This document shows positions 37,560-47,800 of a DNA stretch of 64,000 nt, piece by piece. The position numbers and the translations under genes were made by a program. This DNA is from Vibrio splendidus (GTDB lineage: Bacteria; Pseudomonadota; Gammaproteobacteria; Enterobacterales; Vibrionaceae), in the NCBI RefSeq assembly GCF_003345295.1, contig NZ_CP031055.1, positions 3,224,001-3,288,000 of the forward strand. The letters are read 5' to 3'. The notes under the pieces are model-generated. The model was not told where the DNA came from and made no database searches. It worked only from the letters and a program-made list of their open reading frames with translations. Each line of letters begins with the position of its first letter. The stretch's first letter is position 1.

Positions 37560-39287
37560 TTAGTTGATTTTCTGCATGATGCTAACACGACCATTGGTGT
37601 TACCTGTTTTATCCATCTTTCGACGGATAAGCAGACCTTCATCCCAGTTGGTACCCGCAGGTTGGTATTCCCACTTAACGAAGTATTCATCGTTTGAGTT
37701 ACAAGACGAGCCTGCAACGTAATTGTCTTGGTCGCAGAAACGAACTACTGTGTTCAGCTCTGTTAGTGTCGCTTTTGAAGCACGGTCTGTTTGACCAAAC
37801 CACCAGTAATCGATAGCGCCTAACTCCGCGTAGGTTGCGTCAAACTGCCCCATATCTTCTGGCGAAGACTGGCCTCCGTTGTCGTTGCCACATTCAAAAC
37901 CTGATGTAGTTACTTTTGTTGCGCCAAATACCATGGTACTTACGGCAACTTCGCCATTGTCACAGAACTCTTTTGTTTGCCATGTACCAGTGAAATCCAC
38001 GTAACGTTCAGAATCTTTCGCTGGAACTTCGTAGTAGTACGCAACACGCTCTGTTACGCGAGATGGGTTATTGCTAGCGTCGCTACCCAGAGTTTCTTTC
38101 TTAACGATCTCAGAATAAATGCCTGTTACAGGATCGAAAGAACCAGAAGTAGTATCACGAATCCAGTTTGATGTGTTGCTGTCTTCATCTTTGTCATCCC
38201 AGACATTGTTTGCTATGTAGTGATTCAAGTCTGATGCTTTTTGTGCATCAAATGGCTTCCATCCTTCGATGTCTGCGGTTGTGAACTCTTCGTCAGCGGT
38301 TGTTGATTGTGCTAAGTCTCGCAGTTTGTAGGCAAAAGCATCATCGAGAACATATGCAGTATCAGGTGTAAGATCGCCATTCTCATGGTCTATTTGGTTA
38401 TCACCATCAATATCACAACCCTTCCTTTCTGGATCTTCTTCTTCGATCCATTGGTTTGTCGCATCAGAAACACATGTTAGGTACTGTTCAGCAAAGCTTT
38501 CTGATAACGAATAGTCGTTAGATCCCGTAAGCATCGTTACTGAGTCCGCAGAATTCACTTTGAATGTCATTTCGGTCATACCGCGAGTACGCTCGAACAT
38601 TTCTTCTTCCATTAGCTTATCAGCATGGACGTAGGTGAATTGGCCTGAGTTCTGGGTTACATCAATGTAACGAACGAATTTACCAGCAGTGATAAATGGG
38701 TTTGCAGAGTCATCACCGCGTTCCATTGAGCCAAACGCAGACTGCATATGCGTTAGAGCGTCGCTTTCTGAAGTGATATTTGCAGCTTCTACGCCCATCG
38801 CATCTAGGAAAGCAATCACGCTAGCACGGTCATCAAGACTTAGGTCTTTCATCTTCGTCAGAGTTGCAGCATCAGGTTCACGTAGCTCATCTGGGAGAGT
38901 TAACACTTCGTCTGAAGTGTCACCAAACTGGTTATCCATAGACTGAAGTAAAATTGCTAGGTTAAGTGCGCGAGCGTATTTACCTGCCGCTTCAAATGGA
39001 GTCAGTACATCACGGTTTGATGCGGCGCCTACTTTTAAGCCGTTTTCACCACCAATGAAGAAGGTCACTGTGTCGTTAGTTTTAGCGGTAAATTCGCCTT
39101 CGCTATTTGTAACACCGTTTAAGCCAGAACTGGTGTTGTAGTAGATACCTTCAACAGCTGCATCGATAAATTTGTTGGTTGTTGTTGATGGTTTTGTCGG
39201 TGTTGTGACACCTGAATTAGAACTGTCGCTACCACAACCTGTTAAAGCCACTGCAATCGCCGCTGCGAGAATACTCACTTTTTTCAT
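37560..39287 (-). CDS. Large lipoprotein of unknown function
   Basis: 575 residues. Lipobox LTGC at residues 15-18 (MKKVSILAAAIAVALTGCGS), then a Ser/Thr/Pro-rich linker, so a membrane-anchored lipoprotein with no +2 Asp. Residues about 40-80 (FIDAAVEGIYYNTSSGLNGV ... DTVTFFIGG) match a short beta-module seen in many Vibrio and Shewanella surface proteins. Acidic throughout, several Cys pairs (CVSDATNQW..., KGCDIDGDNQID resembling a Ca-binding loop). No catalytic signature recognised. Monocistronic, flanked by terminators. Confidence 0.85.
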   Translation of the reverse strand: MKKVSILAAAIAVALTGCGSDSSNSGVTTPTKPSTTTNKFIDAAVEGIYYNTSSGLNGVTNSEGEFTAKTNDTVTFFIGGENGLKVGAASNRDVLTPFEAAGKYARALNLAILLQSMDNQFGDTSDEVLTLPDELREPDAATLTKMKDLSLDDRASVIAFLDAMGVEAANITSESDALTHMQSAFGSMERGDDSANPFITAGKFVRYIDVTQNSGQFTYVHADKLMEEEMFERTRGMTEMTFKVNSADSVTMLTGSNDYSLSESFAEQYLTCVSDATNQWIEEEDPERKGCDIDGDNQIDHENGDLTPDTAYVLDDAFAYKLRDLAQSTTADEEFTTADIEGWKPFDAQKASDLNHYIANNVWDDKDEDSNTSNWIRDTTSGSFDPVTGIYSEIVKKETLGSDASNNPSRVTERVAYYYEVPAKDSERYVDFTGTWQTKEFCDNGEVAVSTMVFGATKVTTSGFECGNDNGGQSSPEDMGQFDATYAELGAIDYWWFGQTDRASKATLTELNTVVRFCDQDNYVAGSSCNSNDEYFVKWEYQPAGTNWDEGLLIRRKMDKTGNTNGRVSIMQKIN

Positions 39288-39435
39288 TACTCGTACATCC
39301 TTTATGTAATAGAGCTATTTGTTATTTTTATGCGTGTAATTTTATAGCGCGCGATTGTAGTATGATATTACTTCCAAGTTAAGTGTGTAAAATGCTGTTC
39401 GGTTAATAAACATTCAAACCATACGGTAAAAAAAC

Positions 39436-39463
39436 AAAAAGCCGACATCTGTCGGCTTTTTCA
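39436..39463. terminator. Terminator between lipoprotein promoter region and gor
   Basis: AAAAAGCCGACA-tc-TGTCGGCTTTTT; ends gor on the minus strand. Confidence 0.88.
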
Positions 39464-39488
39464 TAATATTTCTTTGACTTACAAAGGT

Positions 39489-40844
39489 TTAACGCATCGT
39501 TACGAACTCTTCGCTGCCCGTTGGGTGAATCGCCACAACAGAGTCGAAGTCTGCTTTGGTTGCGCCCATCTTCATTGCAACGCCGAAGCCTTGAAGCATT
39601 TCATCAACAGTGAAGCCGATGCCGTGCAGGCCGACTACTGTCTCTTCTTCACCAGCACATACAAGCTTCATCTTACAAGGTTGACGGTACTTGGTTACTG
39701 CTGTGTACATTGCAGTGAAGCCAGATGTGTAAACCTTGATGTTGTCTTTGCCGTACTTCTCTTCAGCTTCTTGAGTCGTTAGACCGATCGTGCCGATAGG
39801 TGGGTGGCTGAATACAACAGTAGGCACTAGCTCGTAGTCCATCTTAGCGTTCGTTTTGCCGTTGAATAGGCGCTCAGAAAGCTGACGACCAGCTTTAACC
39901 GCGACAGGTGTTAGTTCGATGCCGCCTTCCATGATGTCGCCAACACAGTAGATGCCAGGAACATTTGTCGTTTGGAACTCATCTACCTTGATGTAGCCGC
40001 GGTCGTTGGTTGCAACACCCGTTGATGCTAGGTTGATAGCGTCAGTCGCTGGGTGACGGCCGATAGCCCAAATTAGGTGGTCAACGTTTTGAGTGTTGCC
40101 GTTCTCTAGGTGCAGAGTCAGAGTACCGTCCGCTTCTTTTACAACTTCTTTAGGTACAGAATGCGTGTGAAGTGTTGGGCCTTCCGCTTCCATTACTTCA
40201 ACCAATGTTTCGATGATCATTGGGTCAAAGCTACGAAGTGGTGACTCTTTACGACAGAACAGGTGGGTTTCTGTGCCAAGTGCACTTAATACGCCTGCGA
40301 TTTCTACCGCGATGTAGCCTGCACCGATTACAGCAACACGCTTTGGTTGCTCCATCAGGTCGAAGAAGCCGTTTGAGTCGATACCGTGCTCTGCGCCAGG
40401 GATGTTTGGAATAGTTGGACGACCACCCACTGCGATCAGAATGTGATCAGCTGTGTAATGCTCACCGTTAACTTCAACAGTCTTCTCATCGACAAACTTA
40501 GCAAAGCCTTTGATTACGTTTATTTTGTTGTTACCCAAAACGCGATCGTAAGATTCGTGGATACGTCCAATGTACGCTTGGCGGTTTTCAACCAGCTTGC
40601 CCCAGTTGAAGCCTTTTACTTCAACGTCGAAGCCGTAGTCTTCTGAATATAGGTTGATCGCTTCAGCAACCTGAGCACCGTGCCACATCACTTTTTTAGG
40701 AACACAACCAACGTTTACACAAGTACCACCAAGGTCTTGAGCTTCGATAAGTGCAACTTTTGCACCGTGCATTGCTGCGCGGTTAGCTGATGCGATGCCG
40801 CCTGAACCGCCACCGATACAGATGTAATCAAAATGAGTCGCCAT
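39489..40844 (-). CDS. gor: Glutathione reductase
   Basis: NADPH-dependent FAD flavoprotein that keeps glutathione reduced. 451 residues versus 450 in E. coli. FAD fingerprint GGGSGGIASA near residue 11, redox-active pair C42/C47 in GGTCVNVGCVPKK, NADPH fingerprint GAGYIAVEIAGVL, and the C-terminal HPTGSEEF carrying the His-Glu pair of the partner subunit. ATG at 40844 follows GGAG at 6 bases; the ATG at 40856 lies on that ribosome site. Upstream neighbour rlmJ is on the same strand, as in E. coli. Confidence 0.96.
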   Translation of the reverse strand: MATHFDYICIGGGSGGIASANRAAMHGAKVALIEAQDLGGTCVNVGCVPKKVMWHGAQVAEAINLYSEDYGFDVEVKGFNWGKLVENRQAYIGRIHESYDRVLGNNKINVIKGFAKFVDEKTVEVNGEHYTADHILIAVGGRPTIPNIPGAEHGIDSNGFFDLMEQPKRVAVIGAGYIAVEIAGVLSALGTETHLFCRKESPLRSFDPMIIETLVEVMEAEGPTLHTHSVPKEVVKEADGTLTLHLENGNTQNVDHLIWAIGRHPATDAINLASTGVATNDRGYIKVDEFQTTNVPGIYCVGDIMEGGIELTPVAVKAGRQLSERLFNGKTNAKMDYELVPTVVFSHPPIGTIGLTTQEAEEKYGKDNIKVYTSGFTAMYTAVTKYRQPCKMKLVCAGEEETVVGLHGIGFTVDEMLQGFGVAMKMGATKADFDSVVAIHPTGSEEFVTMR

Positions 40845-41032
40845 TACTTTCTCCATTTATTGAAGGCTGTAGTCACAGTGAGAACACTGGATACCTACGT
40901 CCTATAGATTCTTAAATTGTCTAATTATTATATTGAGGGCAGATTGGTTGAACTCAATCTCCCTGTTTAAAATTTATTCGTGTATGTCACAGTCTATTGA
41001 AGATTCTTCAAACTATGCCATCGAGTTTGAGA

Positions 41033-41872
41033 TTACTCGGGTACGATCCACTCTACTTTGAAGTGACCGGTCGCTGGCGCAATTGCTTCCTTCAAGAATG
41101 GAAGAATTTCATTCATTTGGCTTTCTAGCTTCCAAGGCGGGTTGATCACAATCATGCCTGATGCTGTCATGCCACGCTCGTTGGTGTCTGGTGATACGCC
41201 AAGTTCGATTTGTAGAATTTTGTTGATGCCTAAGCCTTCAAGGCCTTCGATCATGTCTTCGATATCACAACGGTTTACCACTGGGTACCAAATTGCGTAG
41301 ATACCGGTTGCCCAGCGCTTATGGCTTTGAGCAATCGCAGTCACAACATCACGATACTCTTTTGCCAGCTCGTAAGGCGGATCGATCAGTACCAAACCAC
41401 GACGCTCTTTTGGTGGCAGGCTGCCTTTTAAGCGTTGGAAGCCATCTTCTTTATAGATAGACACCTGACGATCGCGGTGGAACTCTTGCTCAAGCAAAGG
41501 GTGGTCTGCAGGGTGAAGTTCGGTTAATACCATGCGGTCTTGATCACGCAGGTGTGCACGTGCAACACGTGGTGAACCTGGATAGAAACGCAGTTTTTCG
41601 CCATTGTTGAGTGCAGAGATAGACTCAAGGTAGCTTTGAATGTCTTCAGGAAGTTCTGTTTGTGCCCAGACGCGTGCAATACCTTGTTTGTATTCGCCCG
41701 TTTTTTCAGACCATTCATGCGTTAAGTCGTAACGACCTACACCAGAGTGAGTGTCATGATAAACAAAAGGCTTATCCTTTTGTTTCAAAGAATTAAGAAT
41801 AAGGCTCTGTACGATATGCTTTACTACGTCGGCATGGTTGCCTGCGTGGAAGCTGTGGCGATAACTTAACAA
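41033..41872 (-). CDS. rlmJ: 23S rRNA (adenine2030-N6)-methyltransferase
   Basis: SAM-dependent methylase of A2030 in 23S rRNA. 279 residues against 280 in E. coli. N-terminus MLSYRHSFHAGNHADVVKH is nearly that of E. coli; the catalytic DPPYE lies at D164-E168 in LVLIDPPYELA. Start is a TTG at 41872, chosen because it aligns with the E. coli Met and stands 6 bases after GAGAG; a GTG at 41890 would add six residues. Divergent from prlC. Confidence 0.93.
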   Translation of the reverse strand: MLSYRHSFHAGNHADVVKHIVQSLILNSLKQKDKPFVYHDTHSGVGRYDLTHEWSEKTGEYKQGIARVWAQTELPEDIQSYLESISALNNGEKLRFYPGSPRVARAHLRDQDRMVLTELHPADHPLLEQEFHRDRQVSIYKEDGFQRLKGSLPPKERRGLVLIDPPYELAKEYRDVVTAIAQSHKRWATGIYAIWYPVVNRCDIEDMIEGLEGLGINKILQIELGVSPDTNERGMTASGMIVINPPWKLESQMNEILPFLKEAIAPATGHFKVEWIVPE

Positions 41873-42150
41873 ATTAAACTCTCGTAACACTCTCGTTTTA
41901 GAGTGTGGTTAGTGTAGGTAGGGTTAATCTGACCATTATAACCCTCAATGAGCTATAAATTCTCGAACAATTCAGAAGCAGTCGCTAGCTATATGCAGTT
42001 AGTTATTGGTTCTACTATTGAAATTTGCCTTCATGGCCACTATTTAATAACTATTCGCAGGTGATTTTTTAGGGCGCTCCTGAGCCTGATGACTGTAAGA
42101 CGACCTCATTATAGAAAGACGAAAGTCTCCAAAGCCAAAGGAATGTTTAT

Positions 42151-44193
42151 ATGTCTAATCCGCTATTAACCTTCACGGACTTACCTCCGTTTTCACAAAT
42201 CAAGCCTGAGCACGTTAAGCCTGCGGTTGAGCAAGTGATTGAAGAGTGTCGCAACAAGATAGAACAAGTACTTGAAGGTAATACTTCACCAAGCTGGGAC
42301 AACCTCGTTGCTCCGATTGATGAAGTGGATGATCGTCTAGGCCGCATTTGGTCACCAGTAAGCCATATGAATTCTGTGATGAACAGCGATGAGCTGCGTG
42401 ACGCTTATGAGAGCTGCCTGCCGGTACTTTCTGAATACGGTACTTGGGTTGGCCAACACAAAGGTTTGTTCGAAGCGTACAAAGCGATCAAGGCGAGTGA
42501 GGCATTCTCAGCACTCGACCAAGCTCAACAAAAAACCATTACCGACGCGCTACGTGATTTTGAATTATCAGGCATTGGCTTACCAGCTGACGAGCAGCAC
42601 CGCTACGGCGAAATCAGCAAGCGTCAGTCTGAGTTAGGCTCTCAATTCTCAAACAACGTGCTTGATGCAACCATGGGTTGGAGCAAGCAGGTGACAGACG
42701 TGGCTGAACTGGCCGGTATGCCTGAATCAGCACTGGCGGCAGCACAAGCCGCGGCAGAAGCTAAAGAGCAGGAAGGTTACCTACTGACTCTAGATATCCC
42801 ATCATACCTACCGGTGATGACCTACTGTGATAACCAAGAACTACGTAAAGAGCTGTACGAAGCTTACGTAACGCGTGCTTCAGATCGCGGTCCAAATGCT
42901 GGCAAGTGGGACAACACTGAGATCATCACAGAGCAACTTAAGCTGCGCCACGAGATCGCACGCATGCTTGGCTTTAGCACTTACAGCGAAAAATCTTTGT
43001 CGACTAAGATGGCAGAAACGCCAGACCAAGTACTTGGTTTCCTTAACGACCTAGCAGTAAAAGCCAAACCGCAAGGTGAGCGCGAAGTAGAAGAGCTACG
43101 TCAGTTTGCTGAGAAAGAGTTTGGTGTCTCTGAGCTAAACCTGTGGGACATCGCTTACTACAGCGAGAAACAAAAACAGAACTTGTTCGAGATCTCTGAT
43201 GAAGAGCTTCGTCCATACTTCCCTGAGTCGAACGCAGTTTCTGGTTTGTTCGAAGTACTAAACCGTGTGTTTGGTATGTCGGTGACTGAGCGTGAAGGTG
43301 TGGATACATGGCATGATTCAGTGCGTTTCTTCGACATCTTTGATGCGACAGGAACATTGCGCGGTAGCTTCTACCTGGACCTATACGCACGTGAACACAA
43401 ACGTGGTGGCGCTTGGATGGATGACTGTCGCGGTCGTCGCATTACTCAATCTGGTGAACTACAAACACCTGTTGCTTACCTAACGTGTAACTTCAACAAG
43501 CCAGTTGGTGATAAGCCTGCACTGTTTACCCATGATGAAGTCGTGACTTTGTTTCACGAATTTGGTCACGGTATCCACCATATGCTAACGCAAGTTGAAG
43601 CGGGCGCTGTGGCTGGTATCAATGGTGTGCCTTGGGATGCCGTTGAGCTACCAAGTCAGTTCCTAGAAAACTGGTGTTGGGAAGAAGAGGCGCTGTCGTT
43701 TATCTCTGGCCATTTTGAAACGGGTGAAGCATTACCAAAAGAGATGCTAGAGAAGATGCTAGCGGCGAAGAACTTCCAGTCAGCGATGTTTATCCTGCGT
43801 CAGCTAGAGCTTGGTTTGTTCGATTTCACGCTACACACAGAATATGACCCAGAAGTGGGTGCTCGCGTACTAGAAACGCTAGCGAATGTTAAGTCTAAGG
43901 TATCGGTACTGCCAAGCTTAGATTGGAACCGATTCTCACACAGCTTTGGTCACATCTTTGCTGGTGGTTACAGCGCAGGTTACTACAGCTACCTATGGGC
44001 AGAAGTGCTATCGGCAGATGCGTTCTCAGCATTTGAAGAAGAGGGTATCTTCAACACTGAAACCGGTAACCGCTTCCTGAACAACATCCTTGAGATGGGT
44101 GGCAGTGAAGAGCCGATGGAGCTGTTCAAACGCTTCCGTGGTCGTGAGCCTCAAATCGATGCGATGCTTCGTCACGCGGGCATTCAAGCTTAG
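42151..44193 (+). CDS. prlC: Oligopeptidase A
   Basis: Cytosolic M3-family zinc metallopeptidase that degrades oligopeptides and cleaved signal peptides. 680 residues, as in E. coli. Zinc site HEFGH at about 469-473 (LFHEFGHGIHHMLT) with the third ligand Glu in the ELPSQFLENW segment some 28 residues on. Terminal GRGREPQIDAML-type ending (RFRGREPQIDAMLRHAG) is characteristic. Good ribosome site AAAGGA. Confidence 0.97.
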   Translation: MSNPLLTFTDLPPFSQIKPEHVKPAVEQVIEECRNKIEQVLEGNTSPSWDNLVAPIDEVDDRLGRIWSPVSHMNSVMNSDELRDAYESCLPVLSEYGTWVGQHKGLFEAYKAIKASEAFSALDQAQQKTITDALRDFELSGIGLPADEQHRYGEISKRQSELGSQFSNNVLDATMGWSKQVTDVAELAGMPESALAAAQAAAEAKEQEGYLLTLDIPSYLPVMTYCDNQELRKELYEAYVTRASDRGPNAGKWDNTEIITEQLKLRHEIARMLGFSTYSEKSLSTKMAETPDQVLGFLNDLAVKAKPQGEREVEELRQFAEKEFGVSELNLWDIAYYSEKQKQNLFEISDEELRPYFPESNAVSGLFEVLNRVFGMSVTEREGVDTWHDSVRFFDIFDATGTLRGSFYLDLYAREHKRGGAWMDDCRGRRITQSGELQTPVAYLTCNFNKPVGDKPALFTHDEVVTLFHEFGHGIHHMLTQVEAGAVAGINGVPWDAVELPSQFLENWCWEEEALSFISGHFETGEALPKEMLEKMLAAKNFQSAMFILRQLELGLFDFTLHTEYDPEVGARVLETLANVKSKVSVLPSLDWNRFSHSFGHIFAGGYSAGYYSYLWAEVLSADAFSAFEEEGIFNTETGNRFLNNILEMGGSEEPMELFKRFRGREPQIDAMLRHAGIQA

Positions 44194-44242
44194 ATTTTCG
44201 TTTATATAGCTTAGATTCGAGACGACATAAACTAGATAAATT

Positions 44243-44276
44243 AAGGGCTGAACATTGCGTTCAGCCTTTTCTTTTT
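44243..44276 (+). terminator. Terminator after prlC
   Basis: AAGGGCTGAAC-attgc-GTTCAGCCTTTTCTTTTT; one mismatch in the stem. It separates prlC from the convergent asnC. Confidence 0.75.
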
Positions 44277-44310
44277 GGGTCACCCAAACATAATCTAGTG
44301 CGTATATAGA

Positions 44311-44775
44311 TTATGGATTCACATTGCGATTGATTGGGTTTTGCAGCGAGATAAGAGTCTCAGTCGATTGAACCTCGTCGATCGCCTGCAATTTATCAAT
44401 CAGCACGAACTGCAATTCTTCTATCGATTTACACATCAACTTGACGAAAATATTGTAGGCGCCGGTGGTGTAGTAGGCCTCAACCACCTCATCTAAAGCA
44501 TTGAGTTTGGCAATGGCTGAATGGTAATCGCGGGCCGCATTGAGGTTGATGCCAATAAAGCAACACACGTCGTAACCTAACTTTTTAGTGTTTACCACCA
44601 CTTCTGTACGCTCAATAATGTCAGCCGCTCTCATTTTTTCTATTCGAACGTGAATTGTCGCAGGGCTAACATCGAACTGCTTGGCCATTTCAGCATAAGG
44701 TGTGCGCGCGTCTTCCATTAAAGTTTTTAGAATGGCACGGTCTAGGTCATCCAGGCGAGCGGTGGTAGTGGACAT
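44311..44775 (-). CDS. asnC: Lrp-family regulator AsnC
   Basis: 154 residues. N-terminal winged helix LDDLDRAILKTLMEDARTPYA ... SPATIHVRIEKMRAADII and C-terminal RAM ligand domain; the segments VEAYYTTGAYNIFVKLMC and STETLISLQNPI match E. coli AsnC nearly word for word. AsnC activates asparagine synthetase A and itself responds to asparagine; asnA is not in this window. It is divergent from the GGDEF/EAL gene, with 98 bases between. Confidence 0.92.
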   Translation of the reverse strand: MSTTTARLDDLDRAILKTLMEDARTPYAEMAKQFDVSPATIHVRIEKMRAADIIERTEVVVNTKKLGYDVCCFIGINLNAARDYHSAIAKLNALDEVVEAYYTTGAYNIFVKLMCKSIEELQFVLIDKLQAIDEVQSTETLISLQNPINRNVNP

Positions 44776-44873
44776 GCAGAATCCTTAGATTGAATGAAAT
44801 CAGACTAGCTAGAGTACACATCATAGCCAAGGGTGATAATATTAGCAGCAACTATAGTGTTAGGGTGAATTCA

Positions 44874-47800
44874 GTGCGATTTTCGTTGTTATTAATTTTG
44901 ATGTGTTGGAGTTTTTTCGCTTCAGCACAAACAAAAGATGTGTTGGTTATTCACTCTTACCATCAAGGTTTTTTTTGGACAGACAGTTTCCAAAAAGGGT
45001 TGGCAGAAGAGCTGGATCGAACCCGCTTGTCTTATCGAGTCGTATATCTCGATAGTAAACGCACACAAAATTCTGAATATTTGGAGCGCGTGTATCAACT
45101 CTATAGAACTAAATTGATGCACGAAGACTTTGCAGCCGTTGTCGTGAGTGATAACAACGCTTTAAACCTAATGAAGCGATTGGCTCCGCAATTAAAGGGT
45201 ACGCCAGTGATTTTTGGGGGAATTAACAACTTTTCACCAGACATGATTGAAGGATTGAATGCGACAGGCGTAACCGAAGACACCGATATGGCGAGCAACA
45301 TCGAACTGATTAAGCGCCTTCAAACGTCGGTAAAAAGAATTCATGTGGTAACCGATCACTCGGTCACTGGCGAGGCTGTTCGTAACCAGATTGATACCTT
45401 CCTTGAAAACAACCCTGAGATGTCAGGTGTTGTGAAGCATTACACACCAGACACTTACCAAGAATTGATTGCATTCACTCAAAAGGCAAAGCCGGGTAAT
45501 TGCCTGTTGTTCTGGGTTTATTTTCGAGATATTAACGGCCGTGTGACTAGCAATGAAGACTGGCGTGAATTAAACAAAAAAAGCCAAATACCTATCTATA
45601 TGGTTAACGATTTAGGCTTGGGGCATGGCGCTATTGGCGGTGTGATTCAAGGAGGGATGATTCAAGGTCGAGAGGCTGGAAGCATACTTTTAGAAGTACT
45701 TGATAACCCATCAGCGCCATTGCGCACCGTGGTTCCCGGTGCTGCTGAAATTAAACTCGACTATCAACAAATCTCTCGCTGGAACCTAGGCGCAGAAAAT
45801 GAAGCATCAGTGACTTTCTTAAACAAACCCAAGCCATTTTGGGTTCGTTATCTCGATGAAATTCGTACGATCGGCTTGCTTTTCTTAAGCATGTTATGTG
45901 TGATCGTCACCTTGATGTACTACCTTAATCGCCTTCAAAAAAGTGAACGTACAAGCCGTCAGAGCCAACTACTTCTTGAGTCGATATTCGATCAAAGCCT
46001 GCAATTTATGGGAATTATTGATAAGGGCGGAGTGTTAGTGTCGAGCAACAGCAAGTTGCATGAACTTTTGTATAACCAAGGCTATAAATTGGGAACATCT
46101 CTTCAACATCACCAACACTGGGAAGACTCGGCTAGGCAGGTGTTGAAGGAGTATTTCATCTCTCGAGAGGAACATCAGGTTTTACGATTTGAAGCGGAAG
46201 TGTGGTGTCGTGATCGTGGTGCGATGGTGTTAGATATCTCTTTAAAGCCTATGCCGGGCAGTGAAGAGGATGATGTTCAGTTCTTATTTGAAGCTCGTGA
46301 TGTTACCTCGGGTAAGCTCGCGGAGAATAAGTTGTTCCAGCGTGAAGCCAATCTCAAGCTGTATTACGACAAACAACCCGTGATGATGATTACGCTTGAT
46401 GGCAATAATCGCATTCAACAAGTGAACCAGTTTGCTGAGCAGTTACTAGGCTACCCGCTAGAACAGCTACTGGGTCATCGTCCTAGAGAGTTCTATGTCG
46501 ATGAAAACTCAATGATCCCGCGTCATATCTTATTGCAACCACAACATAAGATTCGTGGCGTATGGCGTCGTGATATTGAATATCGCCATGCTAATGGCAG
46601 CACCATCTGGATTCGTGAAAATATTCGCCCGCTGGTTGAGTCTGATCAGCTGTTGATTGTTGGAGAAGACATTACCGAAACTCGTGAGTTGTCTGAAAAG
46701 CTAGAATATCAAGCTCGTTATGACTTGCTGACGGACACGTTTAACCGTAACCACTTTGAGCAAGAGCTGCAAAAGGCGCTCAAAGAGGTTGAGAGCCACA
46801 TGCGAACTCACGCGATGTTGTTCTTGGATTTAGACCAACTTAAGGTCTTGAACGATACGGCGGGGCATGAAGCGGGAGATGCCGCAATCATGTTTAGTGC
46901 TAAGCTGCTGGAAGAGGTTCTGCCATACAATGCCGTGTTAGCGCGAATGGGTGGTGACGAATTTGCAGTATTAATGAAAGACTGTACTGAGCGAGATGCG
47001 GTGAATGTGTGTCGCAGTATTATCTCGACGATGAGCGAGAACCCATTCTTGTGGGGTGATATTCGCCTTAATCTTACCAGCTCTATTGGTATCCGATTAA
47101 TTGACCATACTGCGGCCTCACCACAGATGGTACATGCTCAGGCCGATGCTGCTTGTCATGCTGCTAAAGAGGAAGGGCGTAACCGTTACAACCTTTACCA
47201 TCAAGATGATGAAGACCTGCGTCGTCGTCACCTAGAGATGGAATGCGTGAATCTAGTGCATGAGGCTTTGGCTAACGATCGCTTAGAGTTGTTTGCTCAG
47301 CGCATTCTTGGTTTAGACAAAGACAGCGAGAAAATGCACTTTGAAATCTTGGTTCGCATCAAGAATATCCACGGTGAATACATCTCTCCGGGGATTTTCA
47401 TGCCAGCCTCAGAGCGCTATAACATAGCGCACTTGATTGACCGCCGAGTCGTGAGCCAAACGCTCGCTTGGTTGGAACATCGACCAAAGGTGATAGATGA
47501 ACTTGGAATGTGCTCTATCAATTTGTCTGGTCACTCGATGGGTAATCGAGAGTTTGTAGAGTTCTTGATTGAAAGCTTGGCTAACTCGTCAGTGCCTTGC
47601 CATAAGATTTGTTTAGAGATCACCGAAACGGCTGCGATGAGTAACATGAAGCAGGCGATCAAGTTCTTTACTCGAATCAAAGAGCTTGGCTGTATGATTG
47701 CACTGGATGACTTTGGCTCTGGATTATCGTCGTTTGGCTACCTGAAGAAACTGCCGGTCGACATTGTGAAGATCGATGGCTTGTTTGTGCGTGATATTGA

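Noticed and set aside
42061..42120. Heat-shock (sigma-32) promoter before prlC
   Set aside because: E. coli prlC has one, but here the -35/-10 match is too weak to support a feature.
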